A stretch of DNA of 13,301 nt, from positions 1-13,301 of the forward strand of contig JAHXHT010000038.1 in NCBI GenBank assembly GCA_025656435.1, read 5' to 3'. Under the pieces are notes generated by a model that ran no database searches, had not been told where the DNA came from, and worked only from the letters and a program-made list of their open reading frames with translations. Made by a program: the position numbers and the translations under genes. Below, piece after piece: positions 8,220 to 13,301 of the stretch. How positions within the stretch are numbered: position 1 is the first letter of the stretch; each line of letters starts with the position of its first letter. Source of the DNA: Candidatus Thiodiazotropha sp. (ex Gloverina cf. vestifex) (lineage in GTDB: Bacteria > Pseudomonadota > Gammaproteobacteria > Chromatiales > Chromatiaceae).

Positions 8220-9263
8220 TCAGAGGTTGAGGTTTTTCAATCCATCAACATCGCTCTTGAAGGCCTTACGTTCTTCAGTAGGCATCGGGATCAGACCCTT
8301 GTCGGCCAGATAGCCTTCGTCACCCCAGGCTTTATCGCTGGTAAACTCAGCCAGGTATTCGTTGATACCGGGGATCTTGCCCACGTGAGCTTTCTTCACG
8401 TAGAAGTAGAGCGGGCGGGAAACCGGATAGCTGCCGTCGGCGATCAGCTCGAAGGTCGGCGCAACACCGTCAACCAGTGAGCCCTGTACCTTGTCAGAGT
8501 TCTGGTCCAGGAAGCTGTAACCGAAAACACCCAGGGCGCCTTTGTTGGCTTCCAGCTTCTGCACGATCAGGTTGTCGTTTTCACCGGCTTCGATGTACTT
8601 GCCGTCTTCACGCACGGTGTGACAGATAGATTTGTACATCTTCTTGTCTTTCTTCTTCATGGCCTTGATCCAGCCAATCTTCTTACAGCCACCTTCCATT
8701 GCCAGCTCTGCGAAGGCATCACGGGTACCGGATGTGGGAGGAGGACCCAGCACTTCAATAGCCATGTCAGGCAGGGAGGCGTTTACCTCCTTCCAGGTCT
8801 GGTAGGGATTGGCCACCAGCCTGCCACTCTCAGACGCTTTAGGATCCGGCACTTCTTTGGCCAGAGCCAGGAAGATGTCCTTACGAGTCACAGAGAACTG
8901 CGGTGCAGCCTTGGAGTTGGCCAGCGCAATACCGTCGTAGCCGACTTTCACTTCGATAATATCGTTGATGCCGTTGCCGGCACATCGCTCGACTTCAGAC
9001 TTCTTGATACGACGGGAAGCGTTGGTGATATCGGCATGCTCGACACCCACACCGGCGCAAAACAGTTTCAGACCGCCACCGGAACCAGTGGATTCGATCT
9101 TGGGTGTCTTGAACTTGGAAGTTTTACCGAACTGTTCTGCCACCACAGTGGCGAACGGATAGACAGTGGAGGAACCCACCACGTTGATGTAATCGCGGGC
9201 GGAGGCCATGCCAACAAAACCGGTCAACGAGAGGGCGACCGCAGCTGAGATCAGCTTCTTCAT
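8220..9263 (-). CDS. pstS: Periplasmic phosphate-binding protein PstS
   Basis: PstS captures phosphate in the periplasm and delivers it to PstCA. The 347-residue precursor has a typical signal peptide: MKK, a hydrophobic core (about 4-19), then ASA at 20-22 with likely cleavage before Arg23. Phosphate-binding signatures are present: VVGSSTVYPF (28-37), the STGSGGGLKLFCAGVG segment, and PPTSGTRDAF. Three further cysteine-containing stretches (ERCAGNG, EGGCKKIG, KSICHTV) suggest disulfides. The ATG at 9263 has AAAAGGAGAG starting 8 nt upstream, a very strong ribosome site. A PhoB-type promoter lies at 9335-9390 and an intrinsic terminator follows, so pstS is probably the most abundant product of the cluster under phosphate limitation. 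Confidence 0.98.
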   Translation of the reverse strand: MKKLISAAVALSLTGFVGMASARDYINVVGSSTVYPFATVVAEQFGKTSKFKTPKIESTGSGGGLKLFCAGVGVEHADITNASRRIKKSEVERCAGNGINDIIEVKVGYDGIALANSKAAPQFSVTRKDIFLALAKEVPDPKASESGRLVANPYQTWKEVNASLPDMAIEVLGPPPTSGTRDAFAELAMEGGCKKIGWIKAMKKKDKKMYKSICHTVREDGKYIEAGENDNLIVQKLEANKGALGVFGYSFLDQNSDKVQGSLVDGVAPTFELIADGSYPVSRPLYFYVKKAHVGKIPGINEYLAEFTSDKAWGDEGYLADKGLIPMPTEERKAFKSDVDGLKNLNL

Positions 9264-9334
9264 AACGTTTCTCTCCTTTTAGAGATAATGATTACCAGAT
9301 AATTTGGTATTTAGTTTGAACTTGGGTTGTGCAG

Positions 9335-9390
9335 AGAATAGGTCGCAGATGTGACCATTCGATGAGGGAGAAATGCCAGTTTTGTTACCG
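9335..9390 (-). promoter_or_regulatory. Tandem Pho boxes and -10 of the pstS promoter
   Basis: On the minus strand, four 7-bp half-sites repeat every 11 bp: CGGTAAC (9390-9384), CTGGCAT (9379-9373), CCCTCAT (9368-9362) and TGGTCAC (9357-9351). Against CTGTCAY they match 5, 6, 5 and 5 of 7. The first pair has an AAAA spacer. Ten nt after the last half-site is TATTCT (9340-9335), a 4/6 match to the -10. This is the geometry of PhoB-activated promoters, where the Pho box replaces the -35. Transcription should start near 9328, leaving a leader of about 65 nt. Confidence 0.78.
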
Positions 9391-9404
9391 TCGCGTTTAC
9401 GCCG

Positions 9405-10091
9405 TTAGGATTTGGCAGAAAACCGGTATCCGGCCCCACGCACTGTCTGCAGCACGCTCTCTTTCCCTCTCGGCTCCAGGGCTTTTCGCAGGCGGCGGAT
9501 ATGCACATCCACGGTGCGCTCTTCGATGTAGACGTTGGTGCCCCAGACCCGGTCTAGCAACTGACTACGGGAGAAGACCCGCTCACGATGGGTCATGAAA
9601 TGTTGCAACAGGCGGAACTCAGTGGGTCCGAGTTCAACGGTTTCTTCATCTGCTGTCACCCGGTGACTCACCGGATCGAGCACCAGGCCGTTGCACTCCA
9701 GGGACTCCCCCGCCAACAACGGTGAAACCCGTCGCAATATGGAGCGAATTCTGGCCAGCAGCTCACGGGCAGAAAAGGGTTTGGTCACATAGTCTTCGGC
9801 GCCGATATCGAGTCCGCGAACCTTATCGCTCTCTTCGCCTTTTGCCGTGAGCATGATGATGGGTATCGACTCAGTCTCACTGTCGCTTTTCAGATGTCCG
9901 GCCAATTCAATGCCGCTCATGCCCGGTAACATCCAGTCGAGCAGGATCAAATCGGGGCGGGATTTTCGGATCAGGCTGATCGCCTGGGTGGCGTCTTCCG
10001 CAAAATCGGCCTGAAAACCCTCCTGCTCAAGGATGAAACGCAACATTTCACCAACAGCCGGCTCGTCATCAACCGCAAGAATTCTTGGCAT
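9405..10091 (-). CDS. phoB: Phosphate regulon response regulator PhoB
   Basis: PhoB is an OmpR-family response regulator that activates phosphate-starvation genes when phosphorylated by PhoR. The receiver domain (about 1-120) shows the acidic pair D8-D9, the phosphoacceptor D52 in LILLDWMLPGMSG, and the conserved Lys in YVTKPFSARELLARI. The winged-helix DNA-binding domain closely resembles E. coli PhoB (GPTEFRLLQHFMTH, RVWGTNVYIEERTVDVHIRRLRKAL split over its recognition region, ending TVRGAGYRF). I chose the ATG at 10091 (MPRILAVDDE, 228 residues), which matches the family N-terminus and has GAG 6 nt upstream. The ORF extends to an ATG at 10112, but the predicted transcription start would leave only about 11 nt before it. 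No phoR is adjacent. No terminator separates phoB from pstS (141-bp gap), so read-through is possible. Confidence 0.96.
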   Translation of the reverse strand: MPRILAVDDEPAVGEMLRFILEQEGFQADFAEDATQAISLIRKSRPDLILLDWMLPGMSGIELAGHLKSDSETESIPIIMLTAKGEESDKVRGLDIGAEDYVTKPFSARELLARIRSILRRVSPLLAGESLECNGLVLDPVSHRVTADEETVELGPTEFRLLQHFMTHRERVFSRSQLLDRVWGTNVYIEERTVDVHIRRLRKALEPRGKESVLQTVRGAGYRFSAKS

Positions 10092-10129
10092 TGTCATCTC
10101 AGCATCCATCATGACTCATAATGCGCCAC

Positions 10130-10163
10130 ATTAAACCGGAGCTTTGTTACACAACGATGACAG
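10130..10163 (-). promoter_or_regulatory. Pho box and -10 of the phoB promoter
   Basis: On the minus strand, CTGTCAT (10163-10157, 7/7 to the Pho half-site), a 4-nt spacer CGTT and GTGTAAC (10152-10146, 5/7) form a Pho box. Exactly 10 nt later is TTTAAT (10135-10130), 5/6 to the -10 consensus. Transcription should begin near 10123. This predicts PhoB autoregulation, which is established for phoB in E. coli. It also argues for the internal phoB start at 10091. A further CTGTAAT half-site overlaps the stop codon of the upstream PilZ gene but is out of the 11-bp phase. Confidence 0.8.
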
Positions 10164-10187
10164 CTATCTCATTAATTTGCAGACAGA

Positions 10188-10541
10188 TTACAGATGATTT
10201 TCGACTGGCTCAGTTTGCAGAAGCTGTGTGATCCCAGTGGGTCGGGCACTACCCGCCAGTACCGATTCATATAGGTCAGGCTGGGGTTTCCAGAGCATGA
10301 CACCGATACCATCGGCCTGCGAATGGCTGACGACTCCCATGATTTCCCATAAGCGGCCATCGCGGAAGATCTTCAGCTCTACCAATGCCCCCGTGAGCAG
10401 AGACAAGTTTTGGGTTTTCAGGTAGATACCCTGACTTGAACAATTGACCGCCTTTGCCGGAAATGCCCGCTGCTTGCGGTAACGGATATAAACATCCCCG
10501 CTCATCGGATAACGCTTGCTGTATCTTCTCTCTACGGCCAT
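10188..10541 (-). CDS. PilZ-domain protein, probable c-di-GMP effector
   Basis: This is a 117-residue, single-domain PilZ protein. It carries both c-di-GMP binding motifs: RxxxR as R6-YSK-R10 in ERRYSKRYPM, and (D/N)xSxxG as N33-CSSQ-G38 followed by IYLKT. The rest is beta-rich (GALVELKIF, EIMGVVSHSQ, GIGVMLW) and fits the PilZ barrel. No signal peptide or membrane segment is seen, so it is probably cytoplasmic. I chose the ATG at 10541 because GGAGAAAGAG precedes it. The longer frame beginning at 10604 would place coding sequence over a near-perfect Pho box and has no ribosome site. The gene is upstream of phoB on the same strand (75 bp to the ORF limit) and diverges from argS. The downstream target, such as motility, adhesion or polysaccharide, cannot be told from the sequence. 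Confidence 0.88.
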   Translation of the reverse strand: MAVERRYSKRYPMSGDVYIRYRKQRAFPAKAVNCSSQGIYLKTQNLSLLTGALVELKIFRDGRLWEIMGVVSHSQADGIGVMLWKPQPDLYESVLAGSARPTGITQLLQTEPVENHL

Positions 10542-10570
10542 CTTCTCTTTCTCCAATTTCATGACGGGAA

Positions 10571-10604
10571 AGTCTAGGCAGGCCAGGTGACAGATGCATG
10601 ACAA
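10571..10604 (-). promoter_or_regulatory. Near-perfect Pho box and -10 before the PilZ gene
   Basis: On the minus strand, TTGTCAT (10604-10598, 6/7), spacer GCAT and CTGTCAC (10593-10587, 7/7) form an 18-bp Pho box matching 13 of 14 half-site positions. TAGACT (10576-10571), a 4/6 match to the -10, begins exactly 10 nt downstream, the same spacing as at phoB and pstS here. Transcription should start near 10564, about 23 nt before the PilZ ATG. The box is about 95 bp from argS on the other strand and is oriented away from it. Confidence 0.8.
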
Positions 10605-10696
10605 TAGAATGAATCCTTTCTGACAGGTGCACTCCCCTGAAGAGGCCGATTCCTGTTATCCTTGCCGCCCTTGTAATAGCTCTTAAGACAACCGAG

Positions 10697-12457
10697 ATGA
10701 AGACGCAGATCGAGCAACTGGTTTCCGCCGCGCTGCAACAGCTTGCCAGCGACGGTTTCCTCCCACAGGACACCCTGCCAAGCCCAAAAATCGAGCGCAC
10801 CCGTGACAGCCGCCACGGCGATTTCGCGACCAATGTGGCGATGATCCTGGCCAAGCCGGCGCGAAAAAATCCCCGGGAAATCGCTCAGGCAATACTCGAG
10901 GCCTTGCCTGCCTCCGATCTGGTGGAACGCTGTGAGATTGCCGGCCCCGGCTTTATCAATTTCCACCTGGCATCTACTGCCTATCATCGCTTGATTCCCT
11001 ATATTCTGGAGCAGGGCCACGACTACGGCCGTAGTCAGATCGGTGCGGGCAAGCGAGTACAGGTGGAGTATGTCTCTGCCAATCCCACTGGACCGCTGCA
11101 TGTGGGCCACGGCCGTGGCGCCGCTTATGGTTCCGTGGTTTCTGACCTGCTCTCCGCGGTGGGCTTCGACGTACACCGCGAATATTACGTCAATGACGCC
11201 GGCCGGCAGATGGATATCCTCGCTACATCGGTGTGGCTGCGTTATCTGGAGCTGTGCGATGAGGCGCTGACTTTCCCTGCCAATGGCTACAAGGGCGACT
11301 ACGTCTGGGATATTGCTGCCACCCTGCACCGCGACCATGCTGAGGCTTATAAGCATGCGACAGAGGAGATTTTCAAGGACATCCCCGCTGACGAGCCCGC
11401 CGGTGGTGACAAAGAGGTCCATATCGACGGCCTGATCGAGCGGGCCAAATCACTCCTGGGAGACAACCGTTACCGCTTCGTCTTCGAGCTGGGGCTGAAC
11501 ACCATCCTGGACGATATCCGTGACGACCTCTCTCTCTTCGGCGTCAATTACGACCAGTGGTACTCCGAACGCAGCCTCACCGAGAGCGGCGCTGTGAACA
11601 AGGCCATCGAGCGACTGCGCGCCAGCAGCTATCTCTATGAAAAAGCCGGGGCGCTCTGGTTTCGCTCCACCGATTTCGGCGATGAGAAAGACCGGGTGGT
11701 GGTGCGCGACAACGGGCAGACCACCTATTTCGCTTCCGACATCGCCTACCACATGGACAAGTTAGAGCGGGGCTTCGAGCGGGTCATTGATGTCTGGGGT
11801 GCTGATCATCATGGTTATGTACCACGGGTCAAGGCAGCCCTGCAGGCATTGGGTGACGATCCGACCAAACTTGATGTCCTGCTGGTACAGTTCGCCATCC
11901 TCTACCGGGGTGGAGAGAAGGTGCAGATGTCGACACGCTCGGGCCAGTTCGTGACGTTGCGGGAGCTACGGAAAGAGGTAGGCGCTGATGCCGCCCGCTT
12001 CTTCTATGTCATGCGTAAATGTGAACAGCATATGGACTTTGATCTCGATCTGGCGAAATCACAGTCAAGCGACAATCCTGTCTACTACGTACAGTACGCC
12101 CATGCACGAATCTGTAGCGTACTGCTGCAGGCAGCGGAGCAAAAAATCACATTTGAAACCAATCCTGCTGCAATCGACTACAGCCGACTCAGTGAATCAC
12201 ACGAACAAGAACTGATGGCCAACCTGTCACGCTACCCGGAAATCGTCGAGGCCTCTGCATTGAACGAAGAGCCTCACACGCTGACTCATTACCTGCGTGA
12301 ATTGTCCAATGACTTTCATACCTATTACAACGCGCACAAGTTCCTGATAGACGACACGGTGCTACGAGACGCCCGTCTCCAGTTGACCCTGGCGACCCGG
12401 CAAGTATTGCGGAACGGTCTGAACCTGTTAGGCGTCAGCGCGCCGGAGAAGATGTAA
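10697..12457 (+). CDS. argS: Arginine-tRNA ligase
   Basis: ArgRS is the class I synthetase that charges tRNA-Arg with arginine in the cytoplasm. The 586 residues are close to the 577 of E. coli ArgS. The N-terminal tRNA-binding (Add-1) domain covers about residues 1-110. The HIGH motif is HVGH (135-138) in SANPTGPLHVGHGRGAAYG. The KMSKS region is the form common in ArgRS, VQMSTRSG (409-416). The C-terminal DALR anticodon-binding domain covers about 465-586 and starts around NPVYYVQYAHARI. The ATG at 10697 agrees with the family start; its ribosome site is weak. The divergent spacer to the PilZ gene is 155 bp. It is followed after 3 bp by the SPOR gene, so the two form an operon. Confidence 0.98.
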   Translation: MKTQIEQLVSAALQQLASDGFLPQDTLPSPKIERTRDSRHGDFATNVAMILAKPARKNPREIAQAILEALPASDLVERCEIAGPGFINFHLASTAYHRLIPYILEQGHDYGRSQIGAGKRVQVEYVSANPTGPLHVGHGRGAAYGSVVSDLLSAVGFDVHREYYVNDAGRQMDILATSVWLRYLELCDEALTFPANGYKGDYVWDIAATLHRDHAEAYKHATEEIFKDIPADEPAGGDKEVHIDGLIERAKSLLGDNRYRFVFELGLNTILDDIRDDLSLFGVNYDQWYSERSLTESGAVNKAIERLRASSYLYEKAGALWFRSTDFGDEKDRVVVRDNGQTTYFASDIAYHMDKLERGFERVIDVWGADHHGYVPRVKAALQALGDDPTKLDVLLVQFAILYRGGEKVQMSTRSGQFVTLRELRKEVGADAARFFYVMRKCEQHMDFDLDLAKSQSSDNPVYYVQYAHARICSVLLQAAEQKITFETNPAAIDYSRLSESHEQELMANLSRYPEIVEASALNEEPHTLTHYLRELSNDFHTYYNAHKFLIDDTVLRDARLQLTLATRQVLRNGLNLLGVSAPEKM

Positions 12458-12460
12458 CCC

Positions 12461-13039
12461 ATGGCGGACTACAAACACCGTGCCGGCTCTAAAAAGAAGA
12501 GCCAGGGTCACAGCAGCTGCAGTATCTGGTTTTTTGGCGGTGCCATCACCGGCGCCTTCGTCGTCGGTCTGCTCTGGCTCAAACTGGGTGGCGATCTCGG
12601 CAACGCGCCTGTACCCGGCATCACCAAATCGAATTCATCCTCTACCGCTCCGAAATCCAATGCCCCCAAACCGACTTTTGAGTTCTATACCATTTTGCCG
12701 GAAATGGAAGTTGTCATCCCCGATGAGGAGCTGATGGCACCGGAAGCCACAGAGCCGTCCAGTGCCCAGGCAGAAACGCCAACACCGACCGTCAAGGATG
12801 GCACTTCATACATCCTGCAGATGGGTTCATTCCGAAAATATGGAGACGCCGACCGCATGAAAGCGAAGCTTGCACTGATCGGCATCGAGGCGGAGATACA
12901 GAAGGTCAGCATCAATAACCGTGATACCTTCCACCGGGTACGCAGCGGTCCTTATCAGACCCAACGACAGCTCAATGCCGTACGCCGCCTGGCGAATGAA
13001 AACAACATTGCCAGCCTGGTCATCAAGCTAAAAAAGTAA
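12461..13039 (+). CDS. SPOR-domain protein, FtsN-like, downstream of argS
   Basis: This 192-residue protein has a basic cytoplasmic N-terminus, one membrane segment (about 22-42, IWFFGGAITGAFVVGLLWLKL), a low-complexity Ser/Pro/Ala-rich linker, and a C-terminal SPOR domain (about 115-190, beginning SYILQMGSFRKYGDADRMKAKL). SPOR domains bind denuded septal peptidoglycan, and this layout matches FtsN-type division proteins. The middle segment FEFYTILPEMEVVIPDEE (73-90) is typical of the SPOR proteins found after argS in gammaproteobacteria. It starts 3 bp after the argS stop, so it is co-transcribed and probably coupled. Whether it is the true FtsN or a paralogue cannot be settled here. The hslV/hslU genes that often follow are not in the remaining 262 bp. 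Confidence 0.9.
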   Translation: MADYKHRAGSKKKSQGHSSCSIWFFGGAITGAFVVGLLWLKLGGDLGNAPVPGITKSNSSSTAPKSNAPKPTFEFYTILPEMEVVIPDEELMAPEATEPSSAQAETPTPTVKDGTSYILQMGSFRKYGDADRMKAKLALIGIEAEIQKVSINNRDTFHRVRSGPYQTQRQLNAVRRLANENNIASLVIKLKK

Positions 13040-13110
13040 GATCTCTTGCAAGGTATTGGGATCTACTAAAAGACCTCACTCTACAACAACAAGCTATCTC
13101 TCTCTGTTTA

Positions 13111-13142
13111 ACCCGGCAACGAAATATATTTGGTTGCCGGGT
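13111..13142. terminator. Strong hairpin after the SPOR gene, possible terminator
   Basis: A perfect 10-bp stem (ACCCGGCAAC at 13111-13120, GTTGCCGGGT at 13133-13142) encloses a 12-nt AT-rich loop, 72 bp after the SPOR stop. There is no T-run on either strand after the stem. It could be a weak or Rho-assisted terminator, or an mRNA 3'-end stabiliser for the argS operon. Confidence 0.5.
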
Positions 13143-13211
13143 AATCGTCTGATCATCTACTGCCTACTTTGAATCGAGATATCAACTCATTCAACTGACA
13201 CATAGAACTCT

Positions 13212-13298
13212 CGCTGATCGCCATGGAAGGCTGAAAGCCGGGGCGATTAGTCCCCGATAGGCGTAGGCGCGGTTGTATGGCCGTAATTGTGACTGTTA
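13212..13298. repeat. Right arm of the long inverted repeat (partner 1-87)
   Basis: These 87 bases match the reverse complement of 1-87 at 86 positions. Homology begins at CGCTGATCGCC; the bases before 13212 do not match the region after position 87. The three bases after 13298 have no partner because the window ends at position 1 on the other side. The ATCGCC (13217-13222) and GGCGAT (13242-13247) stem encloses GGCT/AGCC (13229-13239), and CGGGG (13239-13243) can instead pair with CCCCG (13252-13256). The single mismatch with the left arm falls in this second stem. Confidence 0.9.
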
Positions 13299-13301
13299 GG
13301 G

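Noticed and set aside
9340..9346. A fifth in-phase Pho half-site (GCGACCT) before pstS
   Set aside because: It matches only 3 of 7 positions and overlaps the predicted -10 region.
10542..10604. Upstream extension of the PilZ protein (MSCICHLACLDF...)
   Set aside because: It has no ribosome site and its codons lie over the Pho box and -10. The ATG at 10541 has a good ribosome site.
10574..11422. Minus-strand 282-residue frame opposite argS and the PilZ promoter
   Set aside because: It lies over argS, which has all class I synthetase motifs, and shows no family resemblance or ribosome site.
1..13301. A composite or large transposon bounded by the terminal inverted repeats
   Set aside because: No transposase, integrase or passenger-type genes are present. 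The interior consists of conserved housekeeping genes with similar codon use, and no target-site duplication can be seen.

Overview
This window is a piece of a gammaproteobacterial chromosome. It carries a FN3K-family kinase, priA, a complete phosphate-uptake (pst) cluster with phoU and phoB, a PilZ-domain gene, argS, and a SPOR-domain protein. The priA, argS and SPOR order and the long forms of PstC and PstA suggest a Pseudomonas- or Chromatiales-like relative, possibly a sulfur-oxidiser. I cannot fix the genus from sequence alone. No transposase, integrase, CRISPR array, rRNA or tRNA gene was seen.

Layout: 1-87 is one arm of a near-perfect inverted repeat whose partner lies at 13212-13298. 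A fructosamine-kinase-like gene (258-1136, minus) and priA (1576-3783, plus) diverge from an AT-rich intergenic region holding several DnaA boxes. The minus-strand block 3824-10541 reads, in transcription order, PilZ gene, phoB, pstS, pstC, pstA, pstB, phoU. It converges on priA and diverges from argS (10697-12457, plus). A SPOR-domain gene (12461-13039) follows argS by 3 bp. The last 260 bp hold a strong hairpin and the second repeat arm.

How it works together: PhoB, PstSCAB and PhoU form the phosphate-starvation sensing and import system. I find PhoB-type promoters (7-bp half-sites at 11-bp spacing, then a -10 hexamer exactly 10 nt downstream) before three transcription units: the PilZ gene, phoB and pstS. 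The PilZ gene has one of the best matches, which suggests a phosphate-controlled c-di-GMP effector. A strong intrinsic terminator between pstS and pstC should make the binding protein more abundant than the transporter. No phoR lies in the window. The whole phosphate block sits between priA and argS, which are adjacent in Pseudomonas, so it looks like an insertion into, or rearrangement of, a conserved neighbourhood.

The most noteworthy points are the Pho box on the PilZ gene, the 86/87-bp inverted repeats about 13 kb apart, the DnaA-box cluster upstream of priA, and the loss of a usually conserved aspartate in PhoU.
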